Positions 47,139-55,311 of a stretch of DNA of 64,000 nucleotides are shown here, one piece after another; position 1 is the stretch's first letter; each line of letters starts with the position of its first letter. Origin of the DNA: Glycomyces lechevalierae (GTDB taxonomy: Bacteria > Actinomycetota > Actinomycetes > Mycobacteriales > Micromonosporaceae). Location: contig NZ_JAPZVQ010000003.1 of NCBI RefSeq assembly GCF_027622945.1, positions 129,626 through 193,625 on the forward strand. The letters are read 5' to 3'. Both the position numbers and the translations under genes were made by a program. The notes below the pieces were generated by a model. It saw only the letters and a list, made by a program, of their open reading frames with translations, did not search any database and had not been told where the DNA came from.

Positions 47139-48172
47139 CCGTCCGAGTGCTCGCCGCGGGGGACAGCTTCGTCCTGCCCGCCCTGCTCGCCGAGGAACTG
47201 CGCGCCCACGTCGATGCGGACCTGCACATCACCGAACTCGCGCTCCCGTGGCCGGATGTGCCGTTCGGCCCCGTAGCCGAAGTCAAGGAGGCCTCGGGGT
47301 CCGAGGACGCGATCATCGAAGCGCTGCAAGGCGTCCGGATCTGCGTCACCCAGATGGCCCCGATCACCGAGCGGGTGCTGCGCGCCTGCCCCGACCTCGA
47401 ACTCGTGGCCGTCGGCCGCGGCGGGCCCGTGAACGTCAACCTCGAAGCGGCCACCGCGCTCGGCGTGGCCGTCACGAGCACGCCGGGACGCAACGCGACC
47501 GCCACCGCCGAGCACACCATTGCCCTGATGCTGGCCGCGATGCGCCGCATCCCGCAGGTCCACGGCGACCTCGCGGGCGGCACCTGGCGCGGCGACTACT
47601 ACCGGTACGACTCGGTCGGCCTCGAACTCGAAGGCCGCACGGTCGGCCTGATCGGCTACGGCGCCATCGGGAGCCGTGTCGCGCGCATCGCGAACGGCTT
47701 CGGCGCGCGGGTCGTCGTCCATGATCCCTATGTGGACCCGGCCGCCCTCGACGGGATCGCCGAGCAGGTGGACCTGCCCGACCTCCTCGCGCAGTCCCAC
47801 GTCGTGTCGATGCACGCCCGGGTCACGCCCGAGACGACCGGCATGATCGGCGCGGCCGAGCTCGCCCGGATGCCGCACGGCGGCGTGCTCGTCAACTGCG
47901 CCCGAGGGTCCCTCGTGGACTATGACGCGGTTTGCGACGCGCTCGAGAGCGGGCGCCTCTTCGCCGCCGGCTTCGACGTCTACCCCGAGGAGCCGATTCC
48001 GGCCGGCTCGCGCCTGCTGCGCACCGAAGGCATCGTCATGACCCCGCACCTCGCGGGCGCCAGCCGCGAGACCGCGCACAACGCCGCGCGGATCACCGCC
48101 GAGGAGGTCGCGCGGTTCCTCAACGGGAAACCGCTGCAGCATTGCCAGAACCCGGCAGTCCTCCGCGCCTAG
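47135..48172 (+). CDS. D-2-hydroxyacid dehydrogenase (PGDH-like)
   Basis: 345 residues with the NAD loop GLIGYGAIGSRVA and acidic Asp in VVVHDPY (NAD preferred). Catalytic Arg is in NCARGSLVD, Glu in PEEPIP and His in TPHLAGAS. It should interconvert a 2-hydroxyacid and 2-oxoacid, suggesting the imported compound is or becomes a sugar acid. ATG overlaps the phosphatase stop (ATGA). Last operon gene. Confidence 0.9.
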   Translation: MTVRVLAAGDSFVLPALLAEELRAHVDADLHITELALPWPDVPFGPVAEVKEASGSEDAIIEALQGVRICVTQMAPITERVLRACPDLELVAVGRGGPVNVNLEAATALGVAVTSTPGRNATATAEHTIALMLAAMRRIPQVHGDLAGGTWRGDYYRYDSVGLELEGRTVGLIGYGAIGSRVARIANGFGARVVVHDPYVDPAALDGIAEQVDLPDLLAQSHVVSMHARVTPETTGMIGAAELARMPHGGVLVNCARGSLVDYDAVCDALESGRLFAAGFDVYPEEPIPAGSRLLRTEGIVMTPHLAGASRETAHNAARITAEEVARFLNGKPLQHCQNPAVLRA

Positions 48173-48263
48173 AAGAGCTGTCCCGCTACTGCTGTGGCGT
48201 CTCGGTCGGGCGAAGGACGAAGTGCCGTACCGGAATGGCTTGGCGCGACGCTGACGTCCTAGA

Positions 48264-49592
48264 TCAATCCTGATGTGCGCGGCGCCAAGCGAAGACCGAG
48301 ACCAGTCCACCTGCTGCGACAAGCGCGAGCCCTACGGTCGCAATGGCCATCAATGCTCTGTTGCCGGTTATGGGCATTCCCGCCCCGGAGCGGGGAGGTG
48401 CGGACGGACTGGTCGCGTCAGAGCTTCGTCCATCGGTGGTCGGCGCGTCGGTGGTCGGCCCGTCGGTGGTCGGTCCGTCCGTCGTCGGCCCGTCGGTCGT
48501 CGGCCCGTCCGTGGTCGGTCCGTCCGTGGTTGGCCCGTCCGTCGTCGGTCCATCGGTCGTCGGCCCGTCGGTGGTCGGCCCGTCGGTGGTCGGCGCGTCC
48601 GTGGTTGGTCCGTCCGTCGTCGGTCCATCGGTGGTCGGTCCGTCCGTCGTCGGTCCATCGGTCGTCGGCCCGTCGGTGGTCGGCGCGTCCGTGGTTGGCC
48701 CGTCCGTCGTCGGTCCATCGGTGGTCGGTCCGTCCGTCGTCGGTCCATCGGTCGTCGGCCCGTCGGTGGTCGGCCCGTCCGTCGTCGGTCCATCGGTGGT
48801 CGGCCCGTCCGTGGTCGGTCCGTCCGTGGTCGGCTCATCAGTGGTCGGTGGGATGTCTGGTGCGCATTCCGGTTCGGAAATGGTGTTGGTGTCAAGTGTC
48901 ACCGCGGCGGTCTGTGCGAGCGCCCGCCCCTGCAGCGTTGCATTGGTGTTCATGGTGATCGACGCGGAGGCCATGATGTTCCCGAGGAAGTCGGTGCCGG
49001 TTCCCAGCGTCGCCGAGCTGCCGACCTGCCAGTAGACGTTGCAGGGCGAGGAGCCGTTGATGAAAATGATGCTGCTGTTCGATGCGGTGATGAGTGTGGA
49101 TTCGATCTGGAAGATGAAAACGCCCTTGGGATCGTCCTGGAGATCGAGCGTCAGTTGACCGGTGAGCTGCGCCGCGCTTATCCGGTAGACCCCGGGCTCC
49201 AAGGTAAGTCCGCCTATTTGGTTGTCCAAGTTGATGAACGGGGTGCGCGCGGCTGCGTCATTGTAGGCGGTCGCGAGGTCCAGCTTCGCCTGTTCGGCGA
49301 CCGCGTCTGCCAAGTGGATATCGCCCTCGACCACGCCAGGCGGGAAGCCCGTAGCGGCGCTTCCGGGGTGGACTCCGAGGTCCTGCTCCAGAAGGGTGTC
49401 CCCGGTATTGGTGACGGTCGAGCCTGCCAGTACCGAGAAATCGGCGGCTGTCCCCAGTCCCACCGGAGCGTCCTGGGCCTGGGCACCACCTGGGTATGAC
49501 GTCATCCAGACGGCGAGAATGCCTACGGTGACTGCCGCGGCGAGTAGTGTGATGAGCCTTCGCCACCGCGAACTCCGCAGTCCTGCCGTCAT
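48264..49592 (-). CDS. Ice-binding-fold (DUF3494) surface protein with PTTDG repeats
   Basis: 442 residues. Signal peptide (about 1-40), then a DUF3494 ice-binding-like domain (45-240: TAADFSVLAGSTVTNTG, LEPGVYRISAAQ, VFIFQIESTLITAS, SSATLGTGTDFLGNIMASASI). A stalk of about 28 PTTDG pentapeptides follows, then MPITG, a hydrophobic span and a basic tail (FAWRRAHQD), the layout of a sortase-anchored protein. The domain may bind ice or act in adhesion; not all members bind ice. Monocistronic. Confidence 0.88.
   Translation of the reverse strand: MTAGLRSSRWRRLITLLAAAVTVGILAVWMTSYPGGAQAQDAPVGLGTAADFSVLAGSTVTNTGDTLLEQDLGVHPGSAATGFPPGVVEGDIHLADAVAEQAKLDLATAYNDAAARTPFINLDNQIGGLTLEPGVYRISAAQLTGQLTLDLQDDPKGVFIFQIESTLITASNSSIIFINGSSPCNVYWQVGSSATLGTGTDFLGNIMASASITMNTNATLQGRALAQTAAVTLDTNTISEPECAPDIPPTTDEPTTDGPTTDGPTTDGPTTDGPTTDGPTTDGPTTDGPTTDGPTTDGPTTDAPTTDGPTTDGPTTDGPTTDGPTTDGPTTDAPTTDGPTTDGPTTDGPTTDGPTTDGPTTDGPTTDGPTTDGPTTDGPTTDAPTTDGRSSDATSPSAPPRSGAGMPITGNRALMAIATVGLALVAAGGLVSVFAWRRAHQD
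48430..48852. repeat. 15-bp tandem repeat encoding PTTDG
   Basis: About 28 near-identical 15-base units (on the + strand GGTCGGTCCGTCCGT-like) with scattered synonymous changes and occasional Gly-to-Ala variants. No stop codon occurs in any frame, so all six frames look open. Copy number likely varies between strains. Confidence 0.92.
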
Positions 49593-49782
49593 TGGATGCC
49601 CCCATTTCAGCCATCCAGAATGGAGCAGTATGTCAGAACGGCGATTGCCTTAAACGACTCTCTTTCACGGTAGACAAAAGACACTCAATCACACGTTCAG
49701 CTGATGTGATGCGAATTGATGAAAGGCGAGCGCGTTTAGGCGGCCCTGTCGCTCGTGACCATCGGTTGGTGGGCGTGAACCG

Positions 49783-50529
49783 TCAGTCGCTCGCCGCGAT
49801 CAAGGCGGCGACACCGTCGAGAATGAGCTCCAGGCCGAAGTCGAAGTCCTCTTGTGCGGTGTCCGCGCCGGTGTCCTCGAACGTGGCCGAGGCGAACAGC
49901 GCCGCCGCGTCGGGGAACCGCTCGGCCGAGATGAGCGCCGCCATGGCGCGCCCGTAGGCCTGCTCGGCCGCCGCCTGGTCCTCGCCGGTGTCGGCGCGGG
50001 CGGCCTCGAAGCCCAGCGTCAGTTGGGCGTTGCCGCTCACGTACTCGCCCACGAGCATGACGACGCCGACCTTCGCGGGCCAGTCGAGGCCCGTGCTCCG
50101 CAGTGTGCGCAGTCCGGCGTCGAACCAGCCGATCAGGTTGGGGCCCTGCGGAGGTCCCGAGACGGGCGCGGTCGCGAGCCACGGGTGCCGCACGAACATC
50201 CCGCGCTGCTCGACCGCCCACAGCCGCAGCCGCTCGCGCCACGGACCCGTACCGTCCAGTGAGGATGGCACCGGGCCGGCGACGGCGTCGCGCATGAGCG
50301 TCAGCAGCTCGTCCTTCGAGCCCACGTAGCGATAGAGGGACATCTTGGTGACCCCGAGGGATTCGGCGACCTTCGGTAGCGTCGCCGCCGCGAGGCCTTC
50401 GGCGTCCGCCAGCGCGATCGCGGCGTCCACGACCCGGCCGACGTCGAGCTTCGCGGGTCGCCCGAGGCGGGACTCCGGTGTGATCCGCCACAGTCGCGCC
50501 AGCTCATCCGGCACTTGCGTCTCGTCCAT
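49783..50529 (-). CDS. TetR family regulator
   Basis: 248 residues: helix-turn-helix ALADAEGLAAATLPKVAESLGVTKMSLYRYVGSKDELL near residues 35-70 and a TetR_C-type ligand domain (DGTGPWRERLRLWAVEQRGMFVRHPWLA). The N-terminal 25 residues are an extension. ATG at 50529 has GGAGGTGG upstream; an ATG at 50586 is possible. Divergent from the DUF418 gene. Confidence 0.9.
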   Translation of the reverse strand: MDETQVPDELARLWRITPESRLGRPAKLDVGRVVDAAIALADAEGLAAATLPKVAESLGVTKMSLYRYVGSKDELLTLMRDAVAGPVPSSLDGTGPWRERLRLWAVEQRGMFVRHPWLATAPVSGPPQGPNLIGWFDAGLRTLRSTGLDWPAKVGVVMLVGEYVSGNAQLTLGFEAARADTGEDQAAAEQAYGRAMAALISAERFPDAAALFASATFEDTGADTAQEDFDFGLELILDGVAALIAASD

Positions 50530-50594
50530 GCGCTGCGGCCACCTCCGTCCCTTCGAATCCCGGCTTGCGGGAGCATCATCGCACATGCTATTAA

Positions 50595-50616
50595 TATCCC
50601 TAGGATAGTATCCCTA
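50595..50616. promoter_or_regulatory. Candidate TetR operator
   Basis: Inverted repeat TATCC-CTA-GGATA (50595-50607) and a direct repeat of TATCCCTA (50595-50602, 50609-50616) in an AT-rich divergent spacer. Confidence 0.55.
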
Positions 50617-50657
50617 AGACACTAAATCAAACGATCGCGAAACCCCGAAGGATCGAC

Positions 50658-51863
50658 ATGACCGCTCAAGCCACGCTCGCCGAGCCGCGCATCAGCCGCG
50701 GCCCCGTGCGCCCCACCGAAAGGGCGCTCGCGCCCGACCTCGCGCGCGGCGCGATGCTCCTCTTCATCGCGCTCGCGAACGCCGCGGGCTACTTCCTCGC
50801 CAGCGCGCCGGGCGTCGAGACCGACCCGCGCGGTTTCGAGCGCTTCTACAACTTCTTCATGGTCGAGTTCATCCACGCGCGGGCGTTCCCGCTGTTCGCG
50901 ATCATGTTCGGCTACGGCCTCGTGCAGCTCGCCCGCCGCCAGGCGCAGGCGGGCGCGACCCCCGGCCAGGTGCGGCGGGTGCTGTTGCGCCGCAACGCAT
51001 GGCTCTTCGTCTTCGGCATCGCGCACGGCGTGCTGCTCTACTCGGGGGACTTCCTGGGCGCTTACGGGCTCATCGGCATCGCGTTCACGCTCCTGCTGCT
51101 GCAGCGCACCGACAAGGTCCACCGCTTCGCGCCCTGGTACATCGCCGTGGGCGGGCTCTACACCCTCGTCCTCGCGGGCCTGGTCGCCGCCGGTTTCCAG
51201 GCGGGGAACGCAACGATCCCCGTGTCGCCCTTCCCGTCCGTCGACGCCGGCGGCTACCTCGCTTCAGTGGGCGAACGGCTCGCCGAGTGGCCGATGCACA
51301 CCGCGACGGTGCTGCCGATGATCCTCATGGTGTGGGTCGGCGCGTGGGCGGGCCGCCGCCGCTTCCTCGAGGAGCCCGAGCGGCACCTGCCGCTGCTGCG
51401 CTGGACCGCGGTCGGCGGCCTGGCCGTGGCGGTCGGCGCGGGGATGCCGATGGCGCTGCTCAGCGGCGGTTTCATCCACGTCGCGGACGACACGGCCGCC
51501 GCGATGAAGATGCTGTACGAGACCTCGGGCTTCTTCGGCGGCGTGGGTTACGCGGCGATCTTCGGCCTCCTCGCGCACGTCCTCACCCGCAAGCCCGCCG
51601 GGCTCGTCGTCACGGCCGTGAGCGCCTTGGGCCAGCGGTCGCTGAGCGGGTACCTGTTCCAGTCCGTGGCCTGGCTCGTGCTCGCGACGCCGTTCTTCCT
51701 CGGCCTGGACGACCGCGTCGGCAGCCCGCTGCTGGTCTCGCAGGTCTGCGCGGCCGCCGTGTGGGCGCTGACCGTGTGGGCCGCGTACCTGGCGCACCGC
51801 CGCGGCTACCGCGGTCCGGCCGAGACACTGCTGCGGCGACTCACCTACGGCCGCAAGCGATAA
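50658..51863 (+). CDS. DUF418 family membrane protein
   Basis: 401 residues with about nine spans. The start of the conserved fold, LAPDLARGAMLLFIALANAAGYF, and the C-terminal LSGYLFQSVAWLVLATPFFLG match DUF418/YeiB-type proteins, proposed acyltransferase-like transporters. Conserved Arg/Asp in APDLARG and the RxxLxRRN loop. Function unproved. Divergent from TetR, its likely repressor. Confidence 0.85.
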   Translation: MTAQATLAEPRISRGPVRPTERALAPDLARGAMLLFIALANAAGYFLASAPGVETDPRGFERFYNFFMVEFIHARAFPLFAIMFGYGLVQLARRQAQAGATPGQVRRVLLRRNAWLFVFGIAHGVLLYSGDFLGAYGLIGIAFTLLLLQRTDKVHRFAPWYIAVGGLYTLVLAGLVAAGFQAGNATIPVSPFPSVDAGGYLASVGERLAEWPMHTATVLPMILMVWVGAWAGRRRFLEEPERHLPLLRWTAVGGLAVAVGAGMPMALLSGGFIHVADDTAAAMKMLYETSGFFGGVGYAAIFGLLAHVLTRKPAGLVVTAVSALGQRSLSGYLFQSVAWLVLATPFFLGLDDRVGSPLLVSQVCAAAVWALTVWAAYLAHRRGYRGPAETLLRRLTYGRKR

Positions 51864-51963
51864 GCACGGTTCTTGCCGGGGCCTGCCGTGGCGGCGGGCC
51901 CTGGCGGAACCCGGCATAGAATCGAGCCCTACCGCCCCGTGACTCCAGGAGACAGGACCAGCC

Positions 51964-52905
51964 GTGCCCGAGATGATGCGCGCCGTGACCCAGACGACCC
52001 TCGGCGGGCCGGAGGTGCTGGCCCTGACCGAGGTCGAGCGGCCGGAGCCGTACTACGGCGAGATCCAGGTCCGCGTCCGCGCGGCGGGTGTCAACCCCGT
52101 CGACCCGGCCGCCCGCGAGATCGGCCTCTACATCGGACAGCCGCCGTTCATCCTCGGCTGGGACGTCTCCGGCGTCGTCGAGAAGGTGGGCATCGGCGTC
52201 ACCCGCTTCAAGCCCGGCGACGAGGTCTTCGGGATGCCGAGCTTCCCGCACCAGGCCGGGACGCACGCCGAGTTCGTCACGGCCCCGAGCCGCCACTTCG
52301 CGCGCAAGCCGGAGTCGCTCTCGCACATCGAGGCGGCCGGGCTCCCGCTCTGCGGCCTCACCGCTTGGCAAGCCCTTGTGGACAATGCTGGCCTCTCGGC
52401 GGGTCAGACCGTGCTGATCCACGCCGCTGCCGGCGGCATCGGCCACCTCGCCGTCCAGATCGCCAAATCCGTTGGCGCCCATGTCATCGCCACCGCCAGT
52501 GCCGGGAAGCACGAGTTCGTGCGCGGCCTCGGCGCTGACGAGGTGATCGACTACCGGGCCGTCGACTTCGCAGACGTCGTCTCGGACGTCGACGTCGCGC
52601 TCACGACGCTCGCGGGCGACTACGCCGAGCGTTCGATCTCGGTGCTCCGCGACGGCGGCGTGCTCTGCCAGCTCTACTACTCCAAGCGCGACGCCGAGTT
52701 CCCCGAGGCGGTCGCGCGCGGCATCCGCACCGACTTCATGCTCGTCGAACCGGACCTGATCGGCCTCCAGGGCCTGGCCCGCCTCGCGGACGCGGGCGAG
52801 CTGAAAGTCCATGTCTCCGAGACGTTCCCGCTCGAGGACTTCGTGAAGGCCCACGAGGCGATGGAGCACGGCAGCGCCACCGGCAAACTCGTGATCACCG
52901 TCTGA
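51964..52905 (+). CDS. NADP-dependent quinone oxidoreductase-like enzyme (MDR family)
   Basis: 313 residues of the zinc-free medium-chain dehydrogenase/reductase family: VTQTTLGGPEVLALTEVERPEP, VRAAGVNPVDPAAREIG, the NADP loop HAAAGGIGHLAVQIAK and ATASAGKHEFVRGLGADEVIDY. No structural zinc cysteines. Probably reduces quinones or enones. GTG at 51964 with AGGAGACAGG and a TAGAAT element at 51917-51922. Confidence 0.9.
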   Translation: MPEMMRAVTQTTLGGPEVLALTEVERPEPYYGEIQVRVRAAGVNPVDPAAREIGLYIGQPPFILGWDVSGVVEKVGIGVTRFKPGDEVFGMPSFPHQAGTHAEFVTAPSRHFARKPESLSHIEAAGLPLCGLTAWQALVDNAGLSAGQTVLIHAAAGGIGHLAVQIAKSVGAHVIATASAGKHEFVRGLGADEVIDYRAVDFADVVSDVDVALTTLAGDYAERSISVLRDGGVLCQLYYSKRDAEFPEAVARGIRTDFMLVEPDLIGLQGLARLADAGELKVHVSETFPLEDFVKAHEAMEHGSATGKLVITV

Positions 52906-52906
52906 G

Positions 52907-54163
52907 TCAGGCGGCGTCGCCCGCCGTGATGAGCTGGGCTTCGGCCTTCGCCGTGGCGTGCGGGCGGCCGAGGTGGCCGAGCGTGCGCCTTCCGGTGGCC
53001 AGCACCAGGATCGACACGCCGAGCGCGCCGACGCCGAACCAGTACGGCGCGCCCGCGCCCATGGCCTCGGCGATGCCGCCGGAGACGGCCGGGGCGATTG
53101 CGCCGCCGAGGAACCGCACGCCCGAGTAGGTCGACGAGGCCACGTTCCGCGGCAGGTCCGTCGCCTCCATCACGGTCTCGGTCAGGGCCGTGTTGAGCAC
53201 GCCCAGGAACAGGCCCGCCGCGACGACGACCCCGATGAGCACGGGCACCGACCGGACGCCGATCGCCATGGCCGCCAAGCCGACCGCGAGCAGCACGAAC
53301 ATCGAGTGCAGCACCGGCATGAGCCCGAACCGCCGCGTGAGCACCGGCGCGGCGAACACCGAGGTGACGGCGAGCGCGGCGCCCCAGCCGAAGAAGACCA
53401 GGCCGAGTTCGTGCGCCCCGAAGTCGAGCCCCTTCGCCGAGGCCGCCGCTTCGAGCGGGTACGGCGTGTAGGCGAGCAGGGTGAAGAACGCGTAGTTGTA
53501 GAACAGCGCGGTGATCGCGAGCGTGCGCAGCGCCGGGTTGCGCAGGGCCGAGAGGCCCGCGCCGAACGCGACCGGCTCCGGCTTCGCGTCGGACCTGCGG
53601 AGCAGCACCGCGATCGCGATGAGCGCCACCGCCATCAATGCGGCCGTCCCGAAGAACGGCCCGCGCCAGGAGGCTTCGCCGAGCGCGCCGCCGAGGAGCG
53701 GCCCGATCGCCATGCCGATGCCCAGGGCCGCTTCGTAGAGGATCACCGCTTGGCGGCTCCCGCCACTCGCGGCGCCGACGATCGCGGCGAGCGCGGTCGA
53801 GATGAACAGCGCGTTCCCCAGGCCCCAGCCCGCACGGAAGCCGATGATCTGGTTCACCGTCTCGGAAGTGCCCGCGAGCGCCGCGAACCCGACGATGAGC
53901 GCGAGGCCCGCGAGCAGCGTGCGCTTGACGCCGAGGCGGCTCGAGATGAAGCCGCTGAAGAACATCGCGATCGCGGTGATGAGCAGGTAGCTGGTGAACA
54001 GCAGCATCGTCTGCGACGGCGAGGCTTCGAGCCCTTCGCTGATCGCGGGGAGGATCGGGTCGACGAGCCCGATCCCCATGAACGACACGGTGCACGCGAA
54101 CGCGATCGCCCACACGGCGGTCGGCTGGCGCAGGATCGATGCCTTCTTGCTGACGTCGGACAT
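52907..54163 (-). CDS. MFS efflux transporter
   Basis: 418 residues, 12 spans, with the drug:H+ antiporter motif A-like FISSRLGVKRTLLAGL between spans 2 and 3. Typical substrate range cannot be told. It follows a MarR gene by 34 bases in the same direction, so it is probably derepressed by a toxic compound. ATG at 54163. Confidence 0.92.
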   Translation of the reverse strand: MSDVSKKASILRQPTAVWAIAFACTVSFMGIGLVDPILPAISEGLEASPSQTMLLFTSYLLITAIAMFFSGFISSRLGVKRTLLAGLALIVGFAALAGTSETVNQIIGFRAGWGLGNALFISTALAAIVGAASGGSRQAVILYEAALGIGMAIGPLLGGALGEASWRGPFFGTAALMAVALIAIAVLLRRSDAKPEPVAFGAGLSALRNPALRTLAITALFYNYAFFTLLAYTPYPLEAAASAKGLDFGAHELGLVFFGWGAALAVTSVFAAPVLTRRFGLMPVLHSMFVLLAVGLAAMAIGVRSVPVLIGVVVAAGLFLGVLNTALTETVMEATDLPRNVASSTYSGVRFLGGAIAPAVSGGIAEAMGAGAPYWFGVGALGVSILVLATGRRTLGHLGRPHATAKAEAQLITAGDAA

Positions 54164-54197
54164 GGGCGTGCTTCCTCTTGACTACTTGTACGGGGGA

Positions 54198-54644
54198 CTA
54201 CCGGTCGTTGAGCCGGTCGGCGAGGGTTTCGAGCAGCTCGGCGGCCCTGGCGAGCACGGCGAGGTCGTCCTCGCCGAGCGTCTCGATCACCGGCCGCACC
54301 CTCGCGGCGGCGCGCATCCGGAACGCGGCGAGCTCAGTGGCACCCGAATCGGTGATCCGCACGATCGACGCGCGGGCGTCCGAGGGGTCGGCACCCCGCG
54401 CGACCAGGCCGTCCTCTTCCAGCCGGTTCACGGTGGCGGTCATCGCGGGTTGCGTGATCGTCTCCCGCTTCGCCAGCTCGCCGACCCGCAGATCGCCCTC
54501 CTGCTGGAGGTTCGCGAGCACGCGCAGCGCGATGAGCGAACGCTGCTCGCCCGCGCTGCGCGAGGCGGTGCGGGCGAACCGGCTGCCCTGGGAGATCAGT
54601 CGGGCGGCCAGGAGATCGATGCCGTCAGGGCTGCGAGAAACCAT
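54198..54644 (-). CDS. MarR family regulator of the MFS transporter
   Basis: 148 residues with winged helix LRVGELAKRETITQPAMTATVNRLEEDGLVARGADPSDARASIVRIT. No effector Cys. First gene of a two-gene unit with the MFS gene. An AT-rich palindrome lies just upstream. Confidence 0.92.
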   Translation of the reverse strand: MVSRSPDGIDLLAARLISQGSRFARTASRSAGEQRSLIALRVLANLQQEGDLRVGELAKRETITQPAMTATVNRLEEDGLVARGADPSDARASIVRITDSGATELAAFRMRAAARVRPVIETLGEDDLAVLARAAELLETLADRLNDR

Positions 54645-54651
54645 AGATCAA

Positions 54652-54672
54652 TTATATACACGTCTTATATAA
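54652..54672. promoter_or_regulatory. MarR operator
   Basis: Inverted repeat TTATATA (54652-54658) N7 TATATAA (54666-54672), seven bases upstream of the MarR start; markedly AT-rich for this genome. Confidence 0.7.
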
Positions 54673-54714
54673 ATGCCCAGCGGCTTCCGCTCACACCTAT
54701 GGCAGAATGCGGCG

Positions 54715-55248
54715 GTGCCCATCACCATCGCCCACCTCAAGGACCAGCTCGCCGCCTACCTCGACCGCTGGCCCGACGACGCCGAGTCCATCGCCCCGCT
54801 CCTCGCCCTCACCGGCCCGGACGCCTTCGACCGCGCGACCATGACCGGCCACGTCACCGCCTCGGCGATCCTCGTCAACCCCGCCGGCGAGGTCCTCCTC
54901 ATCCACCACAAGACCATCGGCCGCTGGTTCCAGCCCGGCGGCCACCTCGAACCCGCCGACGACTCCCTCCCCGCGGCCGCCCTCCGCGAAGCCGTCGAAG
55001 AGACCGGCATCGAACCCGCGGCCCTCACCCTCGCCGACCCGACCCCGATCCACATCGACGTCCACCCCATCCCCGCCAACCCGCGCAAAGCCGAAGGCGC
55101 CCACTGGCACTACGACATCCGCTACCTCTTCCGCTGCGACGACCCCGAACTCCGTCCCCACCTCGAAGAAGTCCACGCTGCCGAATGGCGCCCCGCCACC
55201 GACCTCGACACCCCCGTGATCGCCGCCCGCCTCACCGCTCGAACCTGA
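54715..55248 (+). CDS. Nudix hydrolase
   Basis: 177 residues from the GTG at 54715. The Nudix box core REAVEETGI follows GGHLEPADDSLP, with one extra residue in the loop relative to the usual spacing. Pre-box VTASAILVNPAGEVLLIHH is typical. CAGAAT ends seven bases before the GTG, so it is probably leaderless; ATG at 54673 lies inside the MarR operator. Substrate is an unknown nucleoside diphosphate derivative. Confidence 0.87.
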   Translation: MPITIAHLKDQLAAYLDRWPDDAESIAPLLALTGPDAFDRATMTGHVTASAILVNPAGEVLLIHHKTIGRWFQPGGHLEPADDSLPAAALREAVEETGIEPAALTLADPTPIHIDVHPIPANPRKAEGAHWHYDIRYLFRCDDPELRPHLEEVHAAEWRPATDLDTPVIAARLTART

Positions 55249-55260
55249 CGCGAGACAACC

Positions 55261-55293
55261 AAAGGCCGCCGAACGCTCGGCCCGGCGGCCTTT
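55261..55293. terminator. Bidirectional terminator
   Basis: Eleven-bp stem AAAGGCCGCCG (55261-55271)/CGGCGGCCTTT (55283-55293) between convergent Nudix and LamG/FG-GAP genes. Confidence 0.88.
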
Positions 55294-55311
55294 GACTCTC
55301 TCCTAACCCGT

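Noticed and set aside
48430-48852. Tandem array as a CRISPR
   Set aside because: Units are 15 bp, directly abutting, with no spacers and a clear protein-coding meaning.
48343-49035. + strand frame encoding SVVGP repeats
   Set aside because: Antisense reading of the PTTDG repeat; 15-base units keep all frames open without selection.
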